DNA from: Hermatobates lingyangjiaoensis
Taxonomy: Eukaryota; Arthropoda; Insecta; Hemiptera; Hermatobatidae
Direction of reading: 5' to 3'
NCBI GenBank assembly: GCA_026182355.1
Contig: JAPFBL010001928.1
Coordinates: 4,783,001 to 4,847,000 of the forward strand
Length of the DNA: 64,000 bases
Under the pieces are notes generated by a model that saw nothing but the letters and a program-made list of their open reading frames with translations, searched no databases and was not told where the DNA came from. Position numbers and translations under genes: made by a program. Shown piece after piece: positions 38,101-53,100 of this stretch. Every line of letters starts with the position of its first letter. Position 1 is the stretch's first letter.

Positions 38101-41100
38101 TGAGACTTTACGAGGTATGACGGATTGTATTATTACTAATTCTCATATTTAAATTATTGGGATTTATGGAAATAACACTTTCATAATTAAATTATTAGAT
38201 TTAGTCAATTAAACTATTTTAACGACATTATTGTTCTATCTAAAGAGGGCATTGCAATATTACTGTATTTGTTAGGGAAGCTATATTTTATCAACAAATA
38301 GCTGACTTGGCTAACCGTGTACCGCCTAAAAGTCTATATGCCGTATTAACTTCAGCTAAACTTAATTTAGTTTTTAATTAATAACATAATAGGTAGACCG
38401 ACATACGTGATCTTGTTTACTTATAAATACTCAATTCGAATAGGAATATACTTGTAATGTACCATAATATTAAATTTATTTTAAATTATCTCATTTTTTT
38501 TATTTTTAGTTGTTTTATGGAGAAATTTATGAAATTCAAACTTTTGATTGAATGGTGTTTATTTAAGTACATTTTGATACTCAATATTTTTTTTTACTTC
38601 TGGTGTGTAAGAAAATAAATCAGAAGGTTTTCGGATGAATGAGCTGTCTATGTGAAGAGCATGGATTTTCCAAATTCAGTCCGCGCACTTGTAATGATTG
38701 CCCTTGTGCGTTGTTAATGATAATTACAAAGACGAAATACACCGACAACTGCAAATGTTTGAATTCAAATCACATTTCTGTTGGAATCATTGAAATGGTT
38801 CGAGTACACCTTCACATTTAAATTTTCCGTTTAAAATTTTCGCTTCCATTTTGTTGTTCATCAACTTTTTAAGCGAAAGCCTGGCACCATTGCAGATTTG
38901 TAGTGTTTCGTAGAATTAATTGATGTTCTTAGAAGAATAATGGGAAGGCCAGTTTTCAATGTTAGAACATGTGGTGGCATGCCTGAAAAAAATCAAGTGA
39001 ATTTAGAAATTCTGTTGGATAATTCACAACTTCCTCTTGATTCATTTTAGTATCAAAGGATACGCTGTTGTGATGTCTCGAAATCGTTGTGAATGTTGAT
39101 GCATTAACATGTAGTTAATACAACTGAACTACTGATTAATTTAGTAATTTTGTGTTATATTTGAGGAAACTGTCAATTAACTCGTCGGTGTTACCTGTGG
39201 TTTTACAGAAATTCTGTAAAATTCTGTGATCATTCTGTTGATTCATGGATGACCATTTTTCTATTCCCAATGTAAAACTATTAATTTTTGCAAAACTAAT
39301 AGCAGAAACACCATTTTAAAGTCGTGTATAGTTCTCAAGTTCAATTTATGTACGTCTTGCCATAAACTGAAGATTTGAGACCTGCATTGAGCTCATCAGC
39401 GAGAGTTGAACGTGATGTTACTAGAAGAGTTTGTCGAAAATCACAACACAGTCAATTGATTGTGCACCGATGAGACGTTGATTTCTTAGAAGAACTTGGA
39501 ATGTAATGTCTGGTTTTTATTAATATAGAAAAGCACTTTGCATCCAAGTTTAAAAATACGTAAGTATTAAAGAAATAATTTAATGTAAATACATTCAGAT
39601 ATATAATATGCATTCTCTATCTATCTAGTTTTAGTAACTCAAAACAAATCAACCATTCCAAAAAGTTTCAAATGCATGGAATCAACGGTTTATGAAGACA
39701 TATGAATCATAGAGATAGACATCAATTTTTATTAATATAGATTCATCAGAGGCTCTATGTATGCATATGTCAAAGTCCTAACAAATCTTTCTTATGGAAA
39801 GTTAATAGAAGATTGTTTTGTGAATTTAATTACGATAATACCAATTTCAGTAAATAATTATTTATTTATTCAAAATGTATTGTTATATTGTTTCTCTACA
39901 ATTGAAGGAAAAACATAGTGTAAGAGTAATATTACAGATGTAAGGACATAATTATCCAACAAACTGTACAGTACATATACACTATGAGGCCAATTTTTTG
40001 TGTAAAATAACAATTTGACCCATCAAAGATTCTGGACGGTAGAGTGACTACAAACTTTGGATACACATCAACCCAGCCACCCACAAACAGACATCATCGA
40101 AAAAACTTCATAAAACGACTTTTGGGAGCTCAAAACATGTAGTTCCGTCAAAATCTCAAGATAAAATTTTTTCACGATCACTTTACTTTCCTTACAGTCA
40201 AGTAACAAAAAGGTTGGGTTTTTCCAGGTTGTTTGCCCTGATGACTCAGTGCTTGGCACGCTATTGGGCAATTGGCGATTACGCTGCAGGTCAGAAATGC
40301 TATGAACATAAAAAAAAGTTCTTCTCGTCCAAAATAAAACGCAGCACTAGAAGAATCCATCACTCTGTATATTAGCCTGAAAAAAGAAAAAACGGACAAA
40401 TCATTTTAAAATTATTAAAAAAAGTGGAAAAATCATTTTATGGTTAAAAAATTATTATCTATTTTTGAAAGTGTTAGCATAATAAAATTACAAACATAAA
40501 ATGACGAATATTTTTCTAAAATATAAGATATATTAGGGTATGTTTTAAATGCCTTTAACATTGTTGAAAGGGTTTATTGGATTGTAAAGGCTAAAGATAT
40601 CATAAAGGTTCTTAAGATGTAGGTTAACCTCACCTCTACGATTCTATATGACTCAGAAAAATATATAATTCTACTTCGCAGTTTTACTCCTTATTACACG
40701 TAGTTCTGTAATGTAACCCACAACAGTTGTTGTTATACAATTCTTTCATTTATTTAAACTTTTTACTTTACTATAAGTAAAGTATAGTGATCGTGAAAAA
40801 ATATTTTCTCGAGATTTTAACGGAATTACATCTTTTGAGGTCCAGGTTCCAAAAAAAGTTTTATGAAGTTTTTCCAATGATGTTTGTATGTGTGTATCGG
40901 TGGGTGGGTGTTCTACGGTCCAGACTCTTTGATCAGAATCCAATTGATATTTTACACCAAAATGGGCCTTATAGTATAGATGTTCTGTATAGTTTGGGAA
41001 CAGTTATGCATGATGGGAAAGTCACTTTTATTTGTCAAAAACCTGTTTTCAGAAAACATTTTTTTCTTCTTAACTACTAACTCCAAAGTCTTAAAATTTT

Positions 41101-44100
41101 GGCATTATCTTTGAGGCTACAGAAGCAATAAGAGAAAAAATCCTCAGATTTTTAAATCAGCAGGAAATATTTTTTTTTTTAATTAAATGTAAAAATTTTG
41201 ACTTATAATTCAGTCTGAAAGCTTGTGAGAGCAATACAAGCAATACTGTTTAACGGATCTAAATGTAACTGTAAAAATAGAACATTATGTGGAGGATGAG
41301 TTAATTTTCTTGAAAAAAAATATAGCCAGTTATTTTAAAATTCTGAATATAATTTTCGTTTATTCCATTTGCAACTTCAAAGATAATGCCAAAATTTCAA
41401 AACTCTAGAGTAAGCAGTTTAGGAGAAAAAAATGTTTTCTAAAAACCGGTTTTTGGTAAAAAAAGTGACTTTCTTGTCATGCATATTTCTTCCAAAACAA
41501 ATTAGTGAAAATAAATTCACCAAAATGGTGTTACAGTATATTTTCTGTTTTCAGAAAATGTTTTTTTCACGCTAAACGTCTCATTAAAAAAGTCATGAAA
41601 ATTTACAAAAAAATTAACAGTTTATAAAAAAAATTTCACATAACTTCAATGACGGCAAAGAGTAATAACGATTTAAAAACTAATTGTTTATTCTAGACTA
41701 ACGGATCTCCTTCTATACTTGTCGAATTTATTGATATTTATTTACATTGTTTACATTGACTTAGAAATTTTTTAACTGAATCCAATAAGTATTACTGAAA
41801 TAAGTATAAAGGAAAAATTAAATACTTTATTGACTTATATGAGATATAAAAGGAATAATATTTTTATTATTCACCTGTAAAAAATCACCTCCAATAAACA
41901 TAAATTTCTGTTACTTTCCATCGTACGGATGGATTTGTCTGACAAAATGCTCTAATCAATCTATATATTGTACTCTTGAACAAAACTTAATATCAGTTGA
42001 AAATTTTTTGTGTTTATAAATCAATAGCATCTTTGGATTATATTGAAGTGTGAGGAATGAACCTTTAGGTATTTATATTACGCCTAAATGGGTCGTTATA
42101 TATTATATATATCAAAGAAGTTTGATATTATGTTTACTTATAGTGAAGTTGCGTATAGGTGAGTGTTTTTAAATAAAAATAATTAAGATTTCAACTTTTA
42201 TCCTTTTTATAGAAAAACCATTTACCAATATGAGAAGTAAAGCGGAAAAAAAGGCTAAAATGTACTACACATCTTGTATGGATGCGAATGAAACTCTTGA
42301 CGCTCTGGGGTCTGAGCCACTGGAAGACCTGCTCAAGAAGACTGGCGGATGGTCAATATCTGGTGAATTCGACATCAGCTCTTGGAATCTACAGCAGAAA
42401 CTACAAACCTTGCAGAATAGGTAAGCTAATTGTATTCCTAAAACTTGAGACAAAATCTTAACTTCTTAAAAGAACTTTAACATTTTGAGTGTTACATATT
42501 TCAATTTATTTCAAAAGACAAAATAGAAAAATTGATAACTTTATTTTTTTTTGTCTGGAAACGCTATATTTTACTTTACTATAAGTAAAGTATAGTGATC
42601 GTGAAAAAAATCGATCTCCAGATTTTGACGGAACTATATGTTTTGAGGTACCAAAAGTCGTTTTATGAAATTTTTTTGATGATGTCTGTGTGTGTGTGGG
42701 TGGGTGAGTGAGTGTGTTAGCATTGCTTGTTTCCACGCTACGGTTCAGAATCTTTGATGGATCAAGTTGATATTTTACACAAAAATGGGCCCCATAGAGT
42801 AGATGATCCCTATTGTTTGGGAAGAATTATGCATGACGGGAAAGTCACTTTTTTTTGCCAAAAACCGGTTTTTAAAAAAAATTTTTTTCTCCTAAACTGA
42901 TAACCCTAGAGTTTTGAAATTTTGGCATTACCTTTGAGGTTACAAATGGAACAAACGACAAATATATTCAGAATTTTAAAACAACGGGAAATATTTTTTT
43001 TTTCAATAAAATTTAAAAATGTTGACGTAATTCAATCTCAAAGCTTGTGAGAGCCATACAAGGCATACCGTTTGACGGATCAAAATGAAACTATGCATAA
43101 AAATAGAACATTATATAGAGAACAAGATGAGATATTTTTTTTAAAAGTTACTTTCTCCAAAGGGGCGTTACAGTATGATTTCTGTTTTCAGAAAATGTTT
43201 TTTTTTTGACGCTAAACGGCTCATTAAAAAATCATGAAAATTTGACAAAAAATTGAACAAAAAATTAGCAATTCATAAAAAAAAATATGAAATTTCAATT
43301 ACGGCAAAGAGCAATAAAGCTATAACAGCTTTGTTTATCCTAGACTAAGGGGTCACCTGCTATACTTGTCGAATACTGATTCAAGGACTTGTATGTGATG
43401 TAAGAAGAATAAACTTTTTGTATGTAAAAAATGAACGACAATAGAGCATATGAAACATATAATTTCTGATTCTTTTGATGGTATGGGTGGTTTGTTCTAA
43501 TCGATCTATATCGATCTAATCGATCTATATGTTGCACCATTCGGCAAAGGTTAATGAAGGTTAATGAGATGCCGATTTTTCTAAGTTTATGAATGACATT
43601 ATTATTGGGTAATATTGAAGCTATTGGAATGAACTTTTTCGTCCTATAGAAGGGCTTTTATGATTTTGACCAACATCCAGTTTTTTCAGTATTCTTGTCT
43701 AATAGTTCATTCCATTATTTTTAAAAATTACAAGCTTCCAGCTTTTAAATTTAAAATTATACAGATAAGTCGGCTTTGAACTTGATTTAGGAATGAAAAA
43801 TTGGCAAATTGCCAATATATTTTTTCTCAATATACATTTACAGCGAACTTATAACAGGGTACTGCACGTGGGAAAAAATAAAATTTGCTCAGAGTAAATT
43901 GTTTTTTATGACTTTTGACTAACGGAAAGAAAAGTGACTTTTTAAAAAACTCTAGCATGCCATAAATTTCTAGTATAATAATTTGATAAAAGACCAAAAA
44001 CGTAGAACATTATTTAGAATTAAAAAAAAAATCTTTTAAAAATAATAAATGAAATTATCCGATATCTTAAATTAAAAATTATCTGAAAACGACATTTTTT

Positions 44101-47100
44101 CTTACATTTTTTGATATTTCAGGCAAAAATTTTGTAATGTTTTTAAAATACTTAAAATATTTTCAAGTTTTAGATGAAAAACTTTGTCTTAAATCTTCAA
44201 TGTAGAAGGAGGTCAAATAAACTATGTAAGTGGTCCACTGGTTATTGCAACAAAAGCGATGTTCTCCTGTAAGAGTAATATCGAAATACAAAATCTACAC
44301 TTGTGCTTTTCAAAAATGTTATTATTGCTGCAGTTATACTAATGTTATTATATGCATCAGTGGTGTGATAAAGATAATAATAAGCATATATATTGATAAG
44401 TGAATGAATCACTATCAGTATTACCTCCATGAATGAAAAACTAATAAATTTTCCTTAAATGGAAAAGCTTAAAAACCAGTCATTTCAATTATGCTTAAAT
44501 GGGACATTATATATTATATACCCAAGAAGAAATGTTATTTTCAAAGGTTAATTTCATTAAATGTTTTCCAGAACTTTCTTGTGATAATCAGTTTAAAACG
44601 ATGTTAAATGAGAATACGTTTGAGTTTTATTAGTAATAATTTTCTTTGAAAATTGAAAATAATTCCATTGAAAATAAATTTCCATTAAATGAATTACCAT
44701 GTCCTCTGTACCAGCTATTCGACAGCAAAGTGAATTTGTGAGCATAAAAGTTCCAGAAATCAGTCCATCAATATATCATGTCACAAAGTGGATTGTTTAT
44801 TCAATTACTATGCAATTAAAGAACCACTCACATGACGCAGCTTACATGTAGGAAATTTTGCACTCAACTATGCTATAAGTAAATATATTCATATTATATT
44901 ATAGACATAATATACATGTCTATAAGGCAGATGAGTAATAATATTTCATACATATGGGGACTGTACAGATAGTGATTCACCCAGTTATCAATATATATGT
45001 ATACTTATATTTGATTATCACACAAATGATACGTATAATATTACTACAGAAATAACATTTTGGCAAAGCCAAAGCAAAAAAATGTATTACAAAATAATCT
45101 CTTACAGGAAAATATGACGTTTGCTACCACAGACAGTGGATCTCATACATGGCCATCTATAGCACTATAGTGCCAGTGATATTTTCAACACTTGGTATAT
45201 TATATACCCAAGAAGTTTACTTATAGTAAAGTTGAGCGTAGGGCACTCCGGATTTTTTTTTTTACAAATTTATACTTTTAAATGTTGTCAAAAAAATATC
45301 AATTTCTATTCTCCATATTCTAAATTACTTTGTTTATAAGTTGGTTTGGATGAATTCAAACAAATAAATTAGAAAATACTTAATTCTGACCAATATATCT
45401 TTTTGGTTGTTTACATTTGAATGATTGTTTACATTTTCATGGAAATATTGAAATAATTTCATTCAGTTAATATTTTCAGAATGAATTTTGCATATGATTG
45501 AATGCAATGTACTTTAATCATAATGTGCATTAATTTTTGAAATACATTTTTTTATGCAGTGAGTTACTTTTAATTACTAAGGAAGATAAACTACAACTCT
45601 TTATACTTTATTTCTAAGAGATATTTAGTCTACGTTTGCTAAATATCGTTATCTCTAATACATTGCAATCTTATTATAATTAAATACTTGGTATTACTAG
45701 ATAGTAAATATTTTCTTTAACTATAATTTAGTGCTTCTGTACTTCATTTGTTGTTTTTTTAAATTTCTACAGTAAAATATTTTTTTATTTTGAAATTAAT
45801 GTGAAAATATAGTAAAACAATTCGCCTTAGGTGATAATTAAATAGAAATTCATTCAAGTATTTATTTAATTTATTATTAAATAAAAATGGATTTAATATT
45901 TTTTTGATTACAGATATAGTTTTGGTGGTTTATTTTCTTGGGCTGTTCAAGAGGATGATAAAAATTCTACAGCTCACATAATACAGGTATTTACGAGTAA
46001 TTCGGATTTTAATCAATGATTTGTTTTAATTTGTTGTAAATTATAGGAGTAATATGATCTAGGCAATGGTTTCAGATTGTTTTTAAAGTTTCAATTCATT
46101 TAATTTAATACCACTCAATGTTTTATCATTATATTACTTCAAATAGATAACATTTCAATAACTAGTGGGGGATTTACCATTTGAAAAAATTATTATTTCA
46201 TATAATAGAGTTGTTATATAATATTATATTAAAGGATGAAGAACATTTATGGCATTTTCATAAAATCAGAAAACTACTTTTAATATTTTCATTTTTAATC
46301 TTTCTATTGGGTTGAAAAATAGAACTTTGAGATGTTTTTATGATATTCTAAATTAGCAATTAGTATGATCATGTGGATGTGACAAAACTTTCTATGGTTC
46401 CCAATTACATGCATCTTACACAAGTGGGCAGAGGTACTTCTTTTTAAAGCATAAGAACAAAAAATATTCAAAATTTAATCATTATGATTTAAACTGTTTT
46501 TAAGCCTCCAAATAGTTTAAATTATTTATTATATATAAGATTTTAGTACATCATATTGTAGTGGTTTACAAGTAATTCATCTTTTTTTTTTCTACTTCAT
46601 TATATTTATTTGGCCAAATTTAGTAATATTATTACTAAACAATTAATATTATTAATCAAGAATTTGATTAATATTATTCATTTTCCTAAAATTGATCTTT
46701 CCTGTAAAAGAGTTGGAAAAGCACTGTTGAAAATGGACATTAGCTGCATCACTTATTTACTTATATTTTGATCAATTGTTTGCAAACTGTTCAAAAAAAA
46801 AAAAAACTCCTACAACTTTCAGGAATGCCAGATTTCCTTTCTTGTACCTTGAGCTCTTAAATAATTTTAAAAACTTATGTTTAGTAACGAATTAACTTGC
46901 TTTAAAAAACTTGAATATTTAATGAATACCTTATTTTTATAATATTTCAGTGTACCTCCGTATTATAAAGGATTAAAAAAATATTAATATTTCATTAGCT
47001 CACACAGAATTTTTCTTAATGCAGGAAATCTGCTCTGGTTTAAACTCATTTTAAATAAGTGAACTTATGATCAAACTTATGAATAATCAATTTCATTTAT

Positions 47101-50100
47101 AAATGATTTTAATGATCAATTTGACCATAATGATAAAAATGTGTTTAATTTTCAAGATAAACTTTCCATATGAGAACTCATTTGGGAATCCCCTCCTGCA
47201 TTTACAAGAATTAAATATTTTAAAAGAGTTTAAAACATCAACTCTTGATTTAATTTCTACAGTAAAATATTGATTGAGTTTGAAATGAATGTGAATATAT
47301 AGTAAACCATTTGCCTTAGGTGATAATTAAATAGAAATTCGTTCGAGTATTTATTTAATCTTTATAAATAAAATAATGATTTTGTCTGTACATTGCTTAG
47401 AACTGACTCATTTCAAGTTTTCTTTACGTTTCATACATTGGAGAAACCGAATCCACCCTTAGAAAAATTTCTGTCGGTTTGTCGGTTTGTCGGTTTGTCG
47501 GTTTGTCGGTTTGTCCGCAAAACTTTGTCACAGGTAAACTCAGCTACCATAAGACATATAAAGCTGAAACTTTTACAGTAGATTTGTGTAGGTCTAACTT
47601 AAAATATAGGCTATGAATTGATTGGAAATTCAACGTAGAAGTGAAGTTATGGACGTTTAACTCAAAAATGTTTGTCACAAGTAAACTCAGCCACCATAAG
47701 ACATAGCGAGCTGAAACATTGACACTGGATTTGTGTATGCCTAACTTAAAATATGGGCTCTAAATAGATTATTAATTCAGTACAGAAGCGAAGTTATGGG
47801 GCTTTTAGCTGTATTTTCCTAACTTCACAGACAAGTTTGTTTTGAAAATACACAGGTGTGGCAAGTAGGTATTGTTAGTTGATTTTAATTTCAATTGAGC
47901 ATATGAATATATTGCGTATTTGACATCATTGAAATGGTGTTTCACAGAGTTAAGGATGTACTATCTATTGAGAATAAATGTTTTGTAAACGAGCAATTCT
48001 CAACTCTTAATATGAACAGGGAGGAAAACTACGGTGATCGCCGATGACAGTAAATGTATTATAAATAAATGTAACAAACAAATATTTTTTTGAATTTAAA
48101 ATGTGGATAATATAAAAGATGGTAATAAAGTAAAGGGATCTAGCCAGGGTTGCCAGTAGCTTGCTTGCTCGCCGATGACAGTAGTGCAAATGTATTATAA
48201 ATAAACACAACAAAAATATTTTTTTTTAATTTAATATTTGCGTAATATAAACACTGGTAATAAAGTAAGGTATGGAACCAGAGTAGCCCAGTGGCTTGCG
48301 TGCTAGCTTTTGACTGGGAGCACGTTAATTAGAACTAACTCATTTCAAGTTTTCTTTACGTTTCATACTTCAGAGTAGCCACATGTACCCTTAGAATAAT
48401 TTCTGTCTGTCGGTTTGTCCACAAAATATTGCTACCATAAGACACATAAAGCTGAAACATTGATTGTAGATTTGTGTATGTCTAACTTAAAATCTAATCT
48501 TTGTATACAGAGGCTTTTTTTTAGCACTGTACTAATAATGGTATTTTCTACTATTCTATAACTTCTAATTGTAGTATTAGTATAATACTATAATTGATAT
48601 TTTGGAATACCAAGTATAATAGAATTTTTGATTCCGTCAAAGACGGGTACGTTTGCTAGTTTATTAAATAAAAATATATTTAATATTTAAAAAGTTATGT
48701 CGCAGGTTAAAAAGTTTTGATTATAATATAATAATTTGCATTATTAAGTCTTCTTTGGAAGATTTTAATTTATTCAGGAGACGAACAGATACACACAGAC
48801 CTAATAATAGAATAATTGAAAATATGGAATACCATATGTTATCAAAATATGAAAAATCTTGAAATACATAATTTCTCATGATGCCTTGTTATTTGTTTGT
48901 TTTTTTTTTTTTTTTTGATGAAAGTGTAAGAAATGTGTAATTGATATTTATAATAATAAGACTATTAATAGCTGATTTTATTTTTCAGCTAGATCAAGGT
49001 GGTCTGACATTACCAGCGAGGGACATGTACTTAAATGCAACTGCCAATGAAAAAATCTTCAAAGCCTGTCTCGAATATATGATTCAAGTGTGTATACTAA
49101 ATTTAGTGGTATTTAGATGATATGTTGACGCTGTGCTTATAATCTACATGGCTAATCAATAACCGTTTACTCTTGTGAAGTAGTAATTAGTAATAACTAT
49201 ATAATAATGTATTAAGCCTAATCGAAAATAACTACTTTTTTCCTACTAAAATGTTAGTACTAATTAATTTTTATTCATTAATTATGTTATTAGTTAACAT
49301 CTTAAAGTACCATCCATAATATTATTAAGTTATATAAAATATTCCAATAAAATCAATGGATAAAATCATAATACATTACCTTCTTCTATGTAATTTATTA
49401 TTTTATAAAACAAGTGTAGAAAACATCTAAGGTAAACTGACAAGGATCTTTTAAATATTTTCAATTCTTAACTTTGTAACAAATAATATTCGTTTCCTAT
49501 AATACAGGTTATTAAATTAATAAAATCCTTTTTTAATATATTTTAATTTCTATTTCATGAATTATTTTCTGATTTTTATGGGTTGCCGGAATGAACTTGG
49601 AGTTAGTTTGTAAAACATTTTGTGTTTTGTGGTGATTGATGTATTTAAGGAGGTTCAGTTTTAATCTTGATTACATCCATCTGCAATATGGTTGGATAAA
49701 AGATATATCTTTTACTTTTTCTGTATTATTTAAAACATAACTAAAACTTTTATTTGTTTTAATTTTTTTTTGTATTGAAACGGTTCAGAGCAAAAATTAT
49801 TCAATTGTCTGTCCAGGTAGGTGTTCTTCTTGGTGGTGAAAAGAATACCACTACTGAAGCCATGAAAGAAATCTTGGAATTTGAAACTAAACTGGCTGAA
49901 ATAACAATTCCACAAGAAGAGCGAAGGGATGAGGAAAAACTTTACAATAATATGGCCATAGCTGAGTTCCAGGATATGGCTCCTTTTGTGAGTATATAAT
50001 GTATAGTTACTTTGATGTATATATTGTTGTGGGACATTTAAAAACATGCCTTGAGGGGACTGCACAACCTGTAATGAACCAGTGTTGCACAACCTGTAAT

Positions 50101-53100
50101 GAACCAGTGTTTTGTATACGTTGACTAAATGTGTTGCTTTGAATATGTTGTTTTGAACTGTGTAAAATAAAAGTTGACATCATGAATCTCCTTTCGTTGA
50201 GTACTTTTAGCATTACAATGTGATAACGGACCTTCAACATATATACCATAGCAGGGCTCTCTAAAGTATGGTCCGCGGGCCACATCGGCCCACCCATCAA
50301 ATCCCTGTGTGCTGGCCTTGAAAAAAATAATTATCGTACGGCAGGCAACGCTGAATTATTCAAAGCTGGGGTGTGCTAGGCCCACCCCAAAACACTGACT
50401 GGTGTGCTAGGCCCACCCCAAAACACTGACTGGTGTGCTAGGCCCACCCCAAAACACTGACTGGTGTGCTAGGCCCACCCCAAAACACTGACTGGTGTGC
50501 TAGGCCCACCCCAAAACACTGACTGGTGTGCTAGGCCCACCCCAAAACACTGACTGGTGTGCTAGGCCCACCCCAAAACACTGACTGGTGTGACTGGCCC
50601 GACTCAGCTTCCCTCGCGATAGTGTGACGCACAGATACTAGTACTGGTAAGTATGTGCTGTGCATTACAACCAAATCAGTTGTATATAACGGTATTGTAT
50701 ACAATAGAGTATATATATATAATTGTATATACAACTGTAATATAGTTGCATATAACACAGTCTGCATTCCCAACAAGCTGATATTGTCAAGCTACGACTC
50801 AATAAACGGTATAAGTATGTACCCGACATACAGATGGCTCTGAACTCTACATTTCACCGTAGTTTGACATTATTTCCTTTTGAAGTTCTCCTTGGAACAA
50901 AAATGAAGTATCAGAAGTTAAATGTAAAACTTTAATCAAAATTATTGATTTTCAGATGACAGACTAAAACATAAACATGAGAGGAAATCTGACTGAGTTT
51001 TATAAATGCCTGCCAGCAAGATCAGTTTACAAATTTGATAAAGTTTTTTTGTAGTTTTCTGTCCATTTTTGGTACAACATACATTCACATGAAATATGTG
51101 AAATCTAACTATCGAGCAAATTTGTCTGATGATCATTTGAAATCAATTCTTACAATTGGTCATCTAATCTGGAACCTGATTTTAGTAAAATTTTGAAGTC
51201 AAAACGACAGTATCACTCGTCACACTAATTTGGTTGCATAAAACTAAAGGCAAGCATCTGTATGGTTTACCCTGATTTTTTCCAACAAGATATGTTTTAA
51301 TTTTCCCATGTTTATACTCTAATATTTGAGGAAATTAAATTACTGGCACAGATTTTTTTTATTCCTTCGGCCTGCATAAATGTGGGAAGTATATAAATGT
51401 GCCCCTTACATTGAAAAGTTTAGAGACCTCTGTACTGAAAGCTACCGTAGGGAGGGGGGGGGGGGTCTCCGCTGGTAGCTCTTTCCTCCGCTACGCAGCA
51501 GCTCTATTTTAGCGGGAAGTTTAAACATACATCAGTAAATAATTTTGTTTGTCAATTAATTGTTTTGTGAGCAAGTCATTATTATGAAAACATTTCTTTG
51601 AAGTAAACATAAAGTTATATTTTGAAACTTCTTATAATCCTTCAATACAATTATTGGTACTAATTGTTGACATTATGCTGACAAAGGAAATTTGTTGAGT
51701 AATTGACAAAGGAAATGATGTTTCAATGTTTTTGCTTTAGATCAACTGGCTGGAATATTTTCTAGACGCCTTGAGAGTGGTTTCCAAAAAAATAACTGAT
51801 AAAGAAAGAGTGGTTGTTTACTCACCTGCGTATTTCATGAACTTAACCCTTCTAATCGAAGATTACACCAAGACACCTGAAAAGAAAGTGTAAGTAGAAT
51901 CGTTTTTAATATAGAAGAAATTATATCTGGTTTTAAAAATGTTTAATCCTTACAAAATTTTAAGAAATGAATGGGATTTAAAATAATATTGTAATGACAA
52001 AGTTATTAACACTTTTTAAGGCCACTCAAACTCATCATTTGTTATAAGAAAGTTCATACTAGGTAAATCTGTAATTTCTGGTATTGCTTAAACCATATCT
52101 TAAAGATTTAGGCGTTACTAAGGCTTAGCGTACTTCTGTTGATATTGAAGGTAGAGGTTCGAATCTGTTTTGATCTATTTCTAAGCCTTTCGGCTTAATA
52201 TATAGTACTAAGTACTAACTTAGTAGATATTCGACTCTTTCCATGACCTTTGACTTATTTATGTGAAGATTAAAGATAGCTATAGGCGTGTAACCTCTTC
52301 AGAGGTTACTCCTCTAATAATACTGAGTTTAAAGTTTATTGCGTTCATAAATTATAGTTGTAATTCTTCGCTGTTACTAAGAGCAAAATGCAATTTAGAG
52401 AGAAGTTACAATGTTAATGAATTATATACAATGTATTAATAATTGTTTATGATTGTACTAACTTATTTAATCATTTTAATCATAAATTTGAAGAAAAATA
52501 GAAATTAGTTACATAAACATACCCTTATGTTCTAACATGATGTATGAATTGCCACAATTATTAGTGCTAGTTTAACATCATTGGTACTAATTTTCACTAA
52601 TTTATCGTTATGCCCCTCCATCCTGAAAGTAAACAGTGCAAAATAGGAAATAACAGAAAATGCCTGTAGGTGGAATATTTTGTCGTGGGTTTCCACACAT
52701 AAGATTAATATTTATCGTTCTCGAACTGCTTGAAGATCGAGAGGAAGATAAAATATAATAAGAATATTCCATGTTGAAGTGGATTTTATGACACTCAACT
52801 TCTATGGGCTTCTACTAGCTGTGACTAAATAGTGCTGCTTGATGTTCAGGCAGCATCTATGTTTTAAGATGGATCAAACTTTTTCACAGATAAGAACCCG
52901 GCAACTCCTTATTGCAAAAAAATAATGAGGTTTAGTTGTCCTTCAGAGAGTTGAGTGTTTGAAACAGGTTCTTGTAAGACACAGAAAGTTAACATGCATC
53001 GAAATATTAAAGGTCTTGAAGAGTGCAGCTTCAGGCAGCATCTATGTTTTAAGATGGGTCAAACGTTTTCACAGATAATAACCCGGCAACTCTTTATTGC

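Noticed and set aside
49775..49816. Coding upstream extension of exon 7 ([14 protein letters not shown])
   Set aside because: It is intron sequence with a good acceptor at 49816; family alignment needs EYMIQ joined directly to VGVLLGG.
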